64,000 nt of DNA from Lethocerus indicus. Taxonomy: Eukaryota; Arthropoda; Insecta; Hemiptera; Belostomatidae. The stretch lies in assembly GCA_019843655.1 (NCBI GenBank), contig JACDQD010000002.1, forward strand, positions 19,491,154 through 19,555,153, in the 5' to 3' direction. Under the pieces are notes generated by a model. That model had not been told where the DNA came from and searched no databases. It worked only from the letters and a program-made list of their open reading frames with translations. A program made the position numbers and the translations under genes. How positions within the stretch are numbered: the first letter of the stretch is position 1; every line of letters begins with the position of its first letter. Positions 12,603 through 26,083 of the stretch are shown here, piece after piece.

Positions 12603-13494
12603 TAAGTTTGGACTAAATAACCGTACCGTGCATATTTTTGGCCGGCACGAATTATTCGCACGTGAGTTCTACCGCCGATTAACTAGTTCCACAGATAAAT
12701 AAATACACGTGTCACACAGAACCAGAGTTTAATAAGAAAAGGTCAGTATGAATATTAATCTTACAGGAAATTAAGCTACAAAATATAAAAACACTGTATA
12801 ATTGTATAAAAGCAGATTAGAATCATAATCTTAGATCCCATTGCAGACAAATGTTTAATTATAATAAAGACCCGATTCTTCACTTCACTGATTTTTCCAC
12901 GGTGGAGAACCGAATTATCCTCCTAGTTCCAAATGCCAAATGATCAAGAGAGTTTAAGATTTTATTATATATACATATGTTGATTCGGCGAGGCCATATT
13001 TTTTTTAATATTAACGAAAACCGGTCGGCCGCCAGATGTAGTTAACTGTCAACATTAACACCTATCGCAAGAGGGTAATTTGGAGCGGTTTCCGAACATC
13101 TAATAGCCGGGCGTTTATGCGGCGAGGTGTTCTATGCCGGTAATGGGCGAAGTAATCGAAGGGTGGCGGCGACGGGCCGACGCCTTCATTAGACACGGCC
13201 CGAGCGTTGGAAACCGCCGCGTCGTTTTGTAAACGCCATCGGCCGGCCCTAACCGTTCCATAAATTGTCAGTTGGGTTCTAAACGGGCGAGAAGTGGACA
13301 CGGTAGTATGGAGGTCGAGGAGGCAAAGCCCCCTTTCGAGCGTACGTCTTATAAAGTTTAACGCTCGGCGAGTGCGCCGACACGAGCCCCGGCTCGTTAC
13401 TTTTGCCCGCCCGGGGGGAGGGGAGGCCCAGCGTTAAATATGTAACGTTCATGAACTAGATATGTATATGAGCGGGGAGATAGTATTAGCAGTC

Positions 13495-13700
13495 TGCTTG
13501 ACCCAGTTCGCTATTCCGCTATTTCGCCGTCTGTCCGCTGTGCTTCCCCTTTCCTGTACAGATACCGTATACAGCCGTTTCCGACGCTACATCAGTACTT
13601 CCGTTTGGAATTAGACAGACCGAGTAGCTGCACTGTGCCTGCAGTATAGTATTCATCCCCTCCACCAACACTGGCTGCACCAAGCAACCATTATGGTGTG
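13495..13700 (+). promoter_or_regulatory. Possible promoter / 5' UTR-like island
   Basis: A GC-balanced, pyrimidine-biased stretch stands out from AT-rich flanks. It contains atcagtac at about 13590-13597, which resembles the arthropod initiator TCAGT. Neither an open frame starting with ATG nor a donor site follows convincingly. The call rests on composition and one short motif. Confidence 0.12.
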
Positions 13701-14808
13701 GATGAAACTATTTTTCTCTTGTGCAATGTACAAATCCTAACAACACTATTTCGGGACTAAGCGAATGATACTGAAGACTACCTCAAATAACAGACAGAAA
13801 ATCGTGCAACCTATGGTCGAAGGGACCTACGTTCCAAAACATTCGTGAACGTTTGAAATGTCGCCATGAAATATTCTCGAGTACTGAGAATTTCTGTACA
13901 TTCTGCAGGCGATGACCCTGACCGAGTGGAAGCAGCCTTGATATTGTGAAGGTTGAGAGGGAGTGTAAAAGTTCAAAGCTCCGCAAGGAGAAATTACATG
14001 TCAAAATCTATTAGTTGGTTATTTTAATTTTAAATATCTTTAAAATCCACTATATTCATAGTGAAATCCGAGCGAGCTGTTATAAAAAAAAATTCAGGCA
14101 CGCTACATTCCGTGCCAATACTTGGACGGCATTCACCCATTTTTCCCATGCCAGATACCACCTTAGATGTAGGCGTAGGCATTAATTTTAAATAGTGAAT
14201 AAACACAAATTATTTGACACCTTTCTACATTATTGATATATTTTTTTAATCCTCACCTATAATCCGTAAATTTTAATTATGCTGGCAATACGCCAATACG
14301 TTGACGCGAATCTGCTTCTGGCAAAGTCGGGCACACCTAAAACAGGTGCAATTTTATCAATTTCTCGCGGGGCGAATAGTAGAAGTTGGATCCGTCTACA
14401 GTCAACGTTATAAGATTATCTTTGTTTGTGTGGACACTTTCCTTAATAGAATTTCTTCTGAAAACCGGTCGAACAGTACCAATTAGAATGTCAGCCCCTT
14501 CTGGGTAACTTCCGGTTGCTGGGAAACTCCCCCTCGGGGTTATCTTCACTTTTAAGGTAATTGCTTCTTCTTAATGGCTTCTCTCTTCTGCCATTGACTT
14601 CTTCCTCGGCTCATATATTTTTCAATCTTCGCCTTATTTTTCATTCCAATTCCCTTTAGACCGGTGGTTCATTCCAATTCCTCGTGACGCGCTCTAAGGT
14701 ATTTTGCTTACATGGGGCAGAAATCAAAGGAATTTTTGTTTAGTGCTAAAAAACAAAGGTCTAAGAATACCCACTATTATAAAAATAAAATCAACGTAAT
14801 CATATAGA

Positions 14809-14834
14809 TTATAATTAACACTAGTTAATTATAA
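14809..14834. repeat. Perfect AT-rich inverted repeat
   Basis: Arms of 11 nt (ttataattaac and gttaattataa) are exact reverse complements around a 4-nt loop, acta. Each arm holds a TAATTA-type core, the classical homeodomain site, in mirrored orientation. It may be a paired homeodomain site, a cruciform, or a chance palindrome in AT-rich DNA. Confidence 0.9.
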
Positions 14835-15635
14835 ACCGATAAGTATAAAGCTAATTATATAGTTACAATAAAGTACTATAAAGCAACGTTGTAAAGTATA
14901 TTTTCCGCTAATAACATAGTTTGAAGACGGGGAATTTAAAAACAGTGTGGAATAATTTGGTCCAAGAGGCAATAAACAAATTTATTCTTAGATTTCCACA
15001 TGTTGAGGTGCACCCTCCAGTCCAGTAAACACGGGGACAGTAATTTTACTTTTATTTTGTAAATATTCGCCATTGCTTTCCTTTGACTAAAACGTGTAAT
15101 GTATGCAGAATAAAAATAAAATTCCATTTACAGTTCCTTCATTGCTTCATTATATCTTTCTCAATAATAATATTACGGAAATATGCTAAATATGTTTTCA
15201 ATAAAAAAATTGATAAATTAAATTTGGTAACGGAATATTGTTTCGTCTGATTTCAAGATAAAAACGCCCTTTTTTTTTATTTTCAAAATATATTAAGAAA
15301 GAGAAATTAGTAAAACCCCAGTGGTTAACAATAGTCTTGTGTTTTTCTAAATGAACAATCTAGTCTGTACTTTCACTTAAGACTTAGGTACACGGATTCT
15401 TTGAAAATTACATTAGTGAGTTTTTTACAGTTTCTTAGGACTGCTTCAATCTCTCTCGAGTAATCTCTGTTTCACTACTCAGCTAATGGTAGCCTTAATA
15501 GAGCCCAATATCAAGGAGTAGACGTCGAGAATCGTATTACCTGTATGTAGGCTTTTCACTTTTTTGACAAAAACATGAATTTCTGACATGCGTAATATGA
15601 TAATCATCGAATAAATTCACTGACATATTTTGCAA

Positions 15636-15657
15636 TGAAAATTCACGAGAATTTTCA
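15636..15657. repeat. Short hairpin
   Basis: tgaaaattc (15636-15644) and gaattttca (15649-15657) pair perfectly around acga. The stem is 9 bp in AT-rich DNA, with no T-run or neighbouring gene to suggest a terminator. Confidence 0.8.
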
Positions 15658-16279
15658 CGTAGAATTAAAATTGTGGTAATTGGATTTATTTATTTATTTT
15701 GAGAATTTCCGTGGGGAATATAACACATAGAATTTAGCATATCATACTGTGACAAGCAAACAAAAGATACGACGAAGTTGATAATTTTCTATATTCAGTG
15801 TCCAGTGGAATCTGGAATCTGAAACTGCTTCAGCTTGCGAGCTTAAGTGAGTGGGCTTAGTAGAAAAGCCCACGGTTGTGACGTCTCCGCCGAACGTCAC
15901 TCGGATGGTGAAGCTTTTGAGAGATTGAGCCGCGGTAGGCCAACATTAACCTTTAACAGCATGAACCTTTTTAAAAATCGCGGGGGCTTGCGCAAACATT
16001 TAAAACATTGGGACGGAGAGCATCGGCCGAACATAAAGCCTTTTAACAGTATGAGCTTCCGAGGGACCTTTAAATATTCATTTGCTAACTTGAACTAATT
16101 TGTGTTAGATTTATTGTCGCGATGGAAAATTGTTGATCTTTTTTGTCCTCCTAGCCATCATTAAAGTACGACTACGATCGGTCGGGGAAACTTAGAAAAG
16201 CTATTTTGGTTGTCGGTAGTTGGAAATTCATTTTATTATAAATCGTCGGGTGAGAAAATGTGTGCATTACTTTCTATGC

Positions 16280-16313
16280 AGACAGGGTTTGTTCTACAAG
16301 ACAGGGTTTGTTC
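16280..16313. repeat. 15-nt direct repeat
   Basis: agacagggtttgttc occurs at 16280-16294 and again at 16299-16313, separated by 4 nt. It is probably a small local duplication. Confidence 0.9.
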
Positions 16314-19300
16314 GGGCTGGAGTTTCACGAAATTACCCGATAATGGAGAAAGCCGGGCGGTATGACCTCATCCGTAGTCTTGACCATGTCCCTACCGGCG
16401 TCCATTTTAATGCGTGAACCTCCAATGAAGGCGATCCGTATCGGTTTCTAGGTGAAAGCCTTCACAACTGGGAGAGCCGCGGACAATGTTGGAATCCCGA
16501 TGACTGGTGCAGAGCGGAGGATCGGCCTCACAAAAATTTCCGCGAAAATCTCCACTGTGAAACGTAATGTTCTAATACATTTTTGACTGAAGAATGTACA
16601 GTATATACGACGCTCATTTGAAATTATTAATGTTTGAGGAATATTTCTTGGTCTTTTTTGAGAAATTCTTATTACATTATCAGATTCACGGAGAAGTTAT
16701 AAAATAAAATTGTATAGACAACTTGACTCCCACGTCATTTCATTTGTGCAACACGAACAGGACAACGCAGCCAATTTTCGTTAGTTCCCGCTTAATTTCG
16801 AATATTAAGAAATAATTCACATCAAATAATGGCTTGTTTCGTAATGGGGAATAACGAAAATGTATGTGCACGTTTGTGAGCTTTAGAAAGTCTGTATCGA
16901 AGCTTATCTGCTGACCTATTAGAGTCTTTAATGGCGACGTTACGGGTCAATCACTTAGTCTTCCCACTGATCATCAAACGTCCTTAACGAACTGTGATCT
17001 AACATTTACAGATTGCTGATTCCATCAACAATATACCTTATATTTTCAAAACATTGACTAACAGTAATAAATTTACTCGCCTATTTCAGTCCAATACTAA
17101 GCAGGATTCAATTTTTCACCTTCCTTATTAATGCAAGCATTTCGTCAATAAAAGAATTAGGTACTTACGCATGTCGGCTGCCGATGTGTCAACCTGATAT
17201 CACTGTGGCTTGTAGTGTGGAACCGTCTAGTTCTGTATCTGAAACAATGAAATTTGTATTGTATGAACATTAATTGAATGCGATCATGATTGAATGTGAT
17301 TACATGTTACACACACATCATAGACATAGCCGGATGGTATTGTAGAAACTACTGCGGTGACGATGTTACAAGTAGTAAAAACAGTTATCATCACACATAT
17401 AATGTTCATAATTTGTTACGCATATATTTGTTACATTATTTAGTACTGTATACGAAATAGGAAACTACCGAATAATTTTGAATTAAACTTCGTAACATAT
17501 TTATCTCTCTCAAGTATGTTTCACGTGTGATGTTACATCCCATGACCTTATTCTTGGGAAAACCAAGAAGAATTTCGTCTGCCGACCTGCCCTAAATTCT
17601 TGGCTATCCCTAGCAGCAAGTAACGTACTCTGTATTCAGAAAGTTTCAAAACAGAAGGATACAATTACGGGTTTGATAACGAGTCTGAAAATTATGTTTT
17701 ATTAACTCTGGAGTTAGTCTTTTAAACTGGAGATTCGGGAATCATCTCGAACCTCTCGTAAAATCGGGGTCGCTGCAGAAATGAGGACGGGTAATATAAG
17801 TCGGAGGAGAATAAGTATAATCCGTTTAAAGAGTCGGAACAGTTTGAATCGCTTTCAGTTTTTAAGGGGTCCACTTTTCACACAAATTAGACAAAACTGG
17901 ATGAGCTCCAAATTTATACGCTCAATTAGCATTTTAGTGAAGCCGACTGGTAAGCCTTTTAAAATCATTGTTAGTCTCGTGTTTTTTGTGCCAGACCTCG
18001 TATATAAAATACCTTAGAATGACTGTGACTGTGGAACATTGAACAATCCAGCTTAAAGAACTAACCTAACATAACAATTAGAGGTATCAATATTTGATCT
18101 CCTTCCTATTGAACCTACGTTAATTTCTGAATAGCCCGTATCGATTTTAAAGCGTCGGCCGCATTGGATGCTTTCGGACTTCTTTTTCCTGTCGGTAGCA
18201 CAGCGAACCGGCCGGCTTCTTGTCTAAAATGGCGCTCTTTATTCGTGCTGCGGCCTTATCCTAAGCGAATGCAAAGTTAAATCACCTAAAAATAGATGGC
18301 AAATACCAGTTCAAACGGGAACTACTACCCTTGGCCGGGCTATTAGCATTACACCACCACCTGGCATTAATGCGTTATCGTCAACCGAAATTATTTTAGG
18401 AATGAAACAGACAAAAGATATTATCCCGGATCTTTCCATCGCATTCGTCCAATCCTTTAAAGGGTATTCATATTTAAAACGATTAAGTTGTATTCGTTAT
18501 CCGATTTTACCTGAATTACCTAGTTATTGGTTTTTAATTATAACTACATTTTTTACATTTGATTGCTTGTGGATATTTCAACTCCCTGTTTTCAACATAT
18601 TTAAATACCCCTTGAAGCTGTTTGTTCTGAACTTTTATAATTTATTCATGTGTATCTGGGGACTGTAGAAGTGGGTCAGTGTCTTATTAAGGGATCAACT
18701 TAATAAAGAAGCAAAGAAGAAAAAAAATTGCAATTATTCTTACAATATCTGGTAGTCCGCCATCTGTTCCCGGAGTAATATGGCTCAAACGCATTTTAAA
18801 ATCAAAGTTTTCGAAGCAGGTCGGATCAATTTAAGCTCAGTTTTCACCATTGGAAGACTATTAATACCTAGAACCTTTTGAACTTTCTATATAATTATAT
18901 GGGTTTTATTTCCAATCGTAAATTCAATTGCCAAGCGCATGGCACCGGCATTCCCAGACAGAAAGCGGAAGAAACGGGGATTTTTCACATCCCCGGAAAT
19001 GGTTTAACAGGAATATTTGCCTACTTCCCATAAACGATTTGACAATCAATGAAATTTTCTTTTTGATTACTTTTTTACATTGAATAGTTTTACGTGTTAA
19101 TTGCATTTAAAGAAATTTTATATTACGACGCTCTGTTCATTAGTTACGGCCAACATAAAACGGTCTGAATCGAGGTAGGCGAACCTTTTTCCGTTGGCGT
19201 GCGGAAATAAATAAACTAAAGGAATAAAATATCACGGTGCTTAAAAGAGTAAAAACAACGTGAATCTATTATTAGACACTCCATTGAGAATGGACTGTTA

Positions 19301-21078
19301 CTTCCGCGTTCGGTAACTCAGCTTACAGTGCACTGTCCGTTGGGCGTGTGACATTATTCTATCTGATGCATTATAAAATTCACAGTCCCCTTGGGGGGAA
19401 ACATCTCCGATATCGGTCGGAATCTGAAAAAAGTAATATCTTTATCTTGCGACAGAAATCTGTTTGGCCGGCAGTCAACTCGGTGCCCCGTCGTGTAGTC
19501 CGCGCCCTATCTCGTTCCGATCTGGAGTCGCCGCACTTTCCTGGTTCAGTCCCTCGCTCACTTTCTCTTATCTCAAGAGATCCGTAACTGTTCGCAGATA
19601 AATTTCTTTTGCGCATTTTTTGTCTCCCGTTTCAAGGATAGAATTGGACAAAGATGAGAGGAGCGGCTTATTCATCTGCTGATAACGGGCACTTTTTTGT
19701 TTAATTTTTATTGAACGGTGGACTCCGCCATATACGGAAATGTGATGAAACGCAAATGAAAAACTGTCTTCCCTATTAAATAGCATGAAGTAAGTCAAGA
19801 AAGAAGTAATCCCTTGTTGCCCTTATAAATCTAAATTAGATTCCATGGAATTAATACATTTTTAAATGTACAATACCTTTATCGATTTTTGGACCTTTTT
19901 TCTCATTTGTACACTTTCAATATTTTATTCACCCCTTGATTAATACGTAATAAAACGTATATAATATTCCGAATTTAATCTTTTATAATAGGTTAGACAG
20001 AATACTGCGCTATGACCAGCAATTGATTACTCACAAATGGGGATTTTCAAGGCGAATTTCTCAGCATTAGTCTACAGTGGAATTATACAGTCATATTTCA
20101 TAAGCGTGAATTCATCGTTTTCTCAACAGGAAAATTACCACGTTTTCCTGGCGACCGCGTTAATTACCGTTTCCATAGTTCTGAATTATCACGCTGTTTT
20201 TTAGGCGTATCGAGACGCCGGTTGATCAACAAACGGGAGGCAATAAATTCCTGAGGCGAGTACGTCCTTTAAACGGCCTAAACAAGATAAGGAAATATTT
20301 GCACGGCGAATTCTTTCGCTCAATAAACGTTGACGGATCTCTCCTCTCGTGCAATGTAAACGATATTTATTTCTCGATTTTCCGATTATTAAAATTATTT
20401 TATTAATTACGTATAATAAAACATCCCACTACTGAAATTTATTATAATACAAAGCAATCGGTATCAGGAATACAGATGTTACAGACTGCCCATTTTATGT
20501 AGAAAGATTTGAATACTATATTTAAGAGTACATTAGTAAGAAAGAAATTATTATGTATAGGTATAGTTTTGGAGGAAAGGCACTATCGGTTATATTCTTG
20601 GGCACAATTCATAAAGAATGCACTTATTGCGACCATATCAGGAGATTTAACATATGGTAAGCAAAATACAACGGACATTAAGGGACGAAGGTCACGGTCA
20701 CAGACTTATACAACACGGGCTACCATCATCAATCTTCATTTCACCGTTCTTCTAGGTTATCAGTTTGTGACCCGAAAAGGGTTTCAGGAGGGCGATGGGA
20801 TAGTTTCAATAAAGACTCTAGGTTACAAATGGACAACTATTACTTCCGAGCTTGTATGTAACGTCAGTATATTCTGTTGTAACAAGATAGAAAATACGCA
20901 GATGATACTCTGAATATATAGGAGGTATAGGATTCACTTGTGTTATGTACTCGTTGTATTGACTAACTAAATAATTCCACAATTCTGCAATAATTCTGAA
21001 CTAATTTATCCTTCCTATGGAATAATTTTAGATACTTATTCGTACACGATTGCGTGTATTGTTTTTTTTCTATTTCAG

Positions 21079-21335
21079 TTGATGTAATTGTACCTCGATA
21101 CGATATTATTCTACACGCTCCATCATCACATTTGATGCATTACATTGATAACGAGTATTGTGAGAAGTTGGACTCTTCACCAAAAAGTAGAGTGAGATAC
21201 AAGAGGGCTTTTCCATCCCGTTTAGCCCAGGCCATACTATTTGCCTTCAAACTTACTGACTTAGAAGTAGGACGCTTAGATTTAACGCGCTCAATCGACC
21301 GTAATCCTTTCAGCGGAGTCTCGGCCATCCGATAG
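21079..21335 (+). other. Possible terminal exon (low confidence)
   Basis: A good 3' splice-like site, with a T-rich tract and then tttcag ending at 21078, is followed by an open frame that enters in phase 2 at 21081. It runs 84 codons to TAG at 21333-21335. The peptide is mixed and soluble-looking, beginning DVIVPRYDI. I see a faint resemblance to the start of M1 aminopeptidase domains but no catalytic motif, so I assign no function. No upstream coding exon or donor could be joined to it, and no AATAAA lies close downstream. The frame is also partly open on the minus strand (21140-21328). Confidence 0.12.
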
Positions 21336-22102
21336 TCCCGCGGCGACCTCCCTTATGTGAACCGCCGTCCCATAATATGTACACTGCACATTCTACACAC
21401 GGCGTTACCGTTCCAAGAAACACATTAATATAAATCGTAAGCCAAAAGCGACTCCTATTACTGAGGCCTAGCAAACTTTTGAGGGTACTCGTTGACATTA
21501 TGAAGTATGTAAACAATTTGTCTTTAAAGTGAGCATAATCTTGGCCACGTACACACCATTTATAAATATAGAGAACAAAATTTATTAGCTTAGTGAGTTC
21601 TAATTGGAATGAGGGAGGATATATGAAATATAACTGTCTTCTTTTATATATTAATGCTGCGAATGCTATAATATTTTTTAAATCAATTTTCAAAAATAAT
21701 AAATTAATTACTTCGTTAGAAGCGTAAATTTCCTCGTCCATTCTGTCCCTGCATTTATAGATAACAATCCGAAACGGCAATAGCGCTTATCTATTTTAAA
21801 TAAATACTAAGCCGGAGATGAAAGCGTGCCCAATCAAGTCGCCGGCAGAGGACGGTCGCGGATTTAATTAAAATGAAAGGGGAGGGCTTTTCTGTGATGA
21901 AAGGAAGGAGAGGGGGATGGGGGTGGCCGAGTTATCAGGACCTGGGCAATATTTAGAGGTAGGTCCCGGCTAATTAAGGACCTTTCGCTCGGCAACTCTA
22001 GCGCCGCCGCAATAAATAACGCGGACGCGTCAATTAAAGTTGGAGGCTTCGATAATTTGTCAGGAGCGTATATATATGTATATATAGTTGTGCCCGGGGG
22101 GG
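21336..22102. other. AT-rich stretch, then a GC-rich island edge
   Basis: 21420-21780 is AT-rich; a TTG-started minus frame of 156 codons (21310-21780) crosses it without a recognised product. 21800-22060 is GC-richer and holds purine-rich runs (21880-21930, with two runs of five G), TAATTAA and CAATTAAA motifs. An imperfect TA/TG repeat follows at about 22068-22086. The mix of GC-rich blocks and intact homeodomain-like motifs suggests regulatory DNA, without proof. Confidence 0.5.
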
Positions 22103-22147
22103 CGGGGACTGTATCAGATGGCGCAACCTCGCGCTGCTAAGTCCCCG
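22103..22147. promoter_or_regulatory. Inverted repeat enclosing a CTCF-like core
   Basis: cggggact (22103-22110) and agtccccg (22140-22147) are perfect 8-nt inverted arms. The 29-nt loop between them contains agatggcgc (22116-22124), a match to the AGRKGGCGC core of CTCF. It also holds two gcgc blocks that could pair internally. A G7 run (22096-22102) adjoins the left arm. No other core match in the window has this context. Function is inferred only. Confidence 0.25.
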
Positions 22148-22174
22148 GGACAACTCACTTAACGAGGGGGCTTA

Positions 22175-22504
22175 GTGCCGACTTTCTCCGGGGCTCTGGA
22201 GAAGAAAGCCGTCTCTGATTCATGGCCAATTATCGGCCATCGTGACGGCGGCATGTCAGCCAGCACCGCCGACTTTACGAGTTGCCCCATACCCCCAGAC
22301 AGGGTCAATTGTTTTATCGCCGAGTTAACCGCTTATAACGTGGACGGGGTTCATTTCTTGCCGGATGGGCGCGGATTAATTTTTAAGGCCGTGGAAACAG
22401 TTTCAGTTTTCTTCTCGCATCGCATACTGTCAATAGAACCGAATAATTATATACGAAAATTATGTAGAGCGAAATTATATACACTTATGTTCATTTTTAT
22501 CTGA
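22175..22504 (+). other. Unsupported open frame, 109 codons, GTG start
   Basis: A GC-balanced stretch is open for 109 codons from a GTG about 28 nt after the inverted repeat at 22103-22147. The first ATG is codon 27. The composition is more protein-like than most frames here, with a mixed first 80 residues and a hydrophobic tail, but the tail runs into AT-rich DNA and looks like read-through. I recognise no domain. An exon is possible but there is no clear acceptor. Confidence 0.12.
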
Positions 22505-25500
22505 AATGGTGGATGGATACTAGTTATTTTAACCAATAGATTCCTATGTGCGCTAAACATCTATACCGAAATATTTCCATAGTTTATGATTTACTACTCT
22601 GGTTAAGGTCAATTCGTAACAATATTGAAGCATAGGAAATCCAAATGAATGAGATCGTGAATACAAACTGACGATGAATACGGTACAATGAAAACAGTGA
22701 TTTATGCAGGATGTAGAAAAAAGTAAATACTCATTTTCCTGTTGACGTAAAGATTCGAGATTTCTGTTAAACCTAAATATCCGTTTGCAGTCTATTTTAA
22801 AATGCATCTATTAAATTGAATATAAGAACATTAGGCTGTAAAGTTGTCGCTTTTTTGTTTTATGCAATTTTGATAAAATATACGCAAACATCTATAAGCC
22901 ATTTACAATATAATAGAATTTTAACATCAACGATTCTCGCCATCTTATTACATTTTGTATATTAATCATTTTCGGCCTACTACTTTTAATTATTTTGTGA
23001 TGAAAAATGACAAGAAGTTGAAAAAAAAATTGAGTGGAAAAACCTAATGGACATCCCAAGGTCGGGGCCCCCCACTCGATCTGAGGGTTAATACACTCTC
23101 GGAGTTAAAATATTTTTCAGGTATTTGACACAGAACTAAATTATTATTTTCCCTCTGTCTATCATTATTTCGAAAATTAGTCGCCACGATATAAAAAATC
23201 TATCTTCGCTAAATCATCTTTTAACGCGGCACCAAAATATAACTTCTAGTTATTTACAATAACGATAATCAAAATTGGTATAATCTGGAACCAAGCATTT
23301 GACACATATGTTATGCTTGCCTTTAATTAGGCAACTCGTATATGGCCAGTAAGGACCGCAGTAACTTTTTATGTCTAGTTGAATAAATATGTTTAATTCT
23401 CGGCAAAGGATTCATTTCATTCAGGACCATTGATTCCCTCATTTATCAAGTTAAATATAATTCTGTGGGCTCAGAAAAGCCAAACGGGTATGTTAGGCAT
23501 TCCGTTCTATTAGGGTTAAATTGATTTAAGGGGAGGGGGAGCTTGTAGATGCAATCGAGCTATTTTATAGGCCCACAGGAAAATAAACAAAACATTATAG
23601 AAAATGACATTATATAGGTTGGCCATTGTACGCTACGGTAGGTAAAACCGTCGTGAACGTGGATAGACGACTCAATTAAAACGTGACTTGAACAGGGACA
23701 ATTAATTTCCATTAGAGCTTATCGGTCGGGAGGGGGAGTTCGGAAGAGTGGAATCTAACGAGCTTGTTAGTGACGTAGATCGGTTGCACTTGATTATCAA
23801 GATCACGAAACGGACGCGGGACAAAAGGCGGCGTGTTTAGCCCGAATTCGAGTTTTATAATTTCCATAGAAAATTTTATTTGGTTCTGAAAATGCGCTAA
23901 TTAAATTTGGCCAAATGTGCCACTAACACGTGAAAAAGCGATTGCGGATGAATTAATGCGACTCCACCACGCGACTTCGTGCCCTGCAAGGACACAATTT
24001 AATACTTAAGCATTTCTCCTGTTTTGTACAAACAAAGTACAACTTATAGGAATAATATTGAGAAAATATTATTGTATATAAAGATGACTTTGTCATCTGT
24101 GGACAACATTAATATCTTTCGGACTGTTCGTGTTTCGTACGTTTTACTGCATCAGATAATGATCATAGCCCAACATTCACGCCAGTTTATGCGCTCTAAC
24201 GTAATTCAAGCACTTCAGAATTGCCGTTACATATGAAATTGAAGAAATGAGATAAATCTAAAGTCACTGCTAGACTAAATAGAAGACTTTTATGGGCGCT
24301 CGGAAGTGCGGCGCCCCAATGGACGGGGCGTGTCGCCTCCGACTCCCCGTATCGATGTCGCGAGAAGGCCCTCTCCCCCTGGACATCTTCCAAAGAATTC
24401 CTGCCGCAATTTGGAGATCTGAATTATTGGCCGGGATAAATTTAGAAAGAGAAAGGGACGCCTCCGCTTTTTTAGCGAAGGTGGTGGGGCGGGGTGAGGG
24501 GATGGAAACAAGAATTTATACCCACCGGACTTTTCAAAATCTTATAAATCGCCCCCTCCTTATTAATTGGTAAACAAATTCGCGGCGGGCGAGCAAGCGA
24601 GAACAGATTAATTTTTAAATCCGGTCCCGAGGGGTCACCCGCCCATAAATTAGGCGGGCTCGACTCGGGCGGGAATATTTCTCCCCGGGGCTACAATGTT
24701 TCAACCGAGCAAAAGTCAATAACATTAACTGGGCCACAGTCCCATCCCAATTCATTATTTCTTCTGATATATATCACGTGTCCATTCCCCTGAAAGTTCT
24801 CCGTTTCTCGGTTCCTAATATTCGGATATCCAGTGTTTTCCATGTAATTAGCTGCAATAACAGCCAGGAGGACATCATTTGCAGGCTTGTTCCTTACATA
24901 TCAAAAAGATGAGTGCCAGAAATGATGTTCAGTTAATACAATTGCAAAAAAATTATACTATCCTAACATATTTTAAAGAAAGTATTTCATTACAGAATAA
25001 AATAAAGAAATAAATACTCGTATTATTTATGTGTCCGATATTCGAGACCCGTATGTTTGAAGGCATAAGTATATACCCTTTATAATTACTTTTATAGAAT
25101 GCCCTTAAATGTAGGTTGAATGTCCAATCAATATTAAAGCCAATTGTCAGCGACTACTCAGCTTTGTAAGCAACTATTAAAGACACGTGAAGTAAATTTA
25201 TAACCATTAAACGGACTTGTAAAACACGGTTATAGACCGCGTGTTCTGATTTAGAAACAAAATATGATACTTTATTTATTTAAAGATACCTAGTTCTGAC
25301 TTTCTGATATATCTATCGGAAGAGTGACGAAAGCCTTTAGAATTCCTTTTTGATCGCTCGCATATGTCCAACATTTTTTACTACTAATATCCCGCAGAAG
25401 CATAAATACTATATTTAGTTCACGCGGTAGACGGACCCGATGTTTCGTAACTCATAGTCAAATAGAGGGCGTGGAAATTTTTAGGTCAGTCAACGGTTAA

Positions 25501-26083
25501 CCTGGAAACCCCTTGAGGTCGTAGGTACTGGTTTTTAAAAGGTTATGCTATATTTTCACTCCGGTTCTGATCTATTTTTTGGCATTTGGAACTACGTCTT
25601 ATCGGGTACAAATCAGACAAAACTAGAGACGGACGCGTTCCATTTCAGGCCCGAATAGCCGGCGTTGCACAATCGGTTTCTCGGTGTATCACTGTCGCAA
25701 TAACGGACAGCGCTTGGTAGGTATCCCTTTAACCTCAATTTTAAGGGTAATTTAGTATTGATGATTATATAGTGTGTCTTCACGAATCTCTGATCCCCCT
25801 AAGTCAGGTGTCGGGCGTTGACAAATCGCGATCGGCCCTGCTCGCGGCAGACCGTGGAGTCGTGCCAGGTCTCTCCCCTATCGTCCCAGATACTGTTCAG
25901 ACACGTGTTAATTCCTAAACATTAATCTGTAGACCATAGAATCAACCGTAAACGATAATTTTCGATTGCACGGTCCCAGCACTAGACGGCGGTCGAGATC
26001 ACGGTGACACGAATGAAAGCCAGTCTTAAGGCTAATATACAGCGGGCCAGCTAGGAAACAAATTCCAGAAATCCTGCCCCTAC
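22505..26083. other. Non-coding stretch
   Basis: 22500-24250 is AT-rich with few notable features; an acceptor-like tatttttcag followed at once by gtattt occurs at about 23111-23126. A GC-rich patch at 24290-24720 is open on both strands in several frames, none recognisable. A second patch lies at about 25600-25880. No RNA gene was seen. Confidence 0.55.

Larger units (their letters stand above)
11908..14808. other. Non-coding stretch with CpG-rich patches
   Basis: GC-rich patches lie at about 12290-12720 and 13020-13440. In 13141-13260 there are 18 CpG and 12 GpC, so CpG is not depleted. A promoter-like stretch at about 13495-13700 is listed separately. No frame in this interval exceeds about 80 codons. 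Confidence 0.6.
14835..21053. other. Non-coding stretch
   Basis: Mostly AT-rich. GC-richer patches lie at about 15840-16080, 16300-16560, 18130-18370 and 19480-19600. Minor structure includes a 9-bp hairpin at 15636-15657 and a 15-nt direct repeat at 16280-16313. A 134-codon frame with a TTG start (20509-20913, plus) has no recognised product. Nothing else could be supported. Confidence 0.55.

Noticed and set aside
18851..18860. tggaagacta, the first 10 nt of miR-7
   Set aside because: The next bases diverge from miR-7 and no hairpin precursor is visible.
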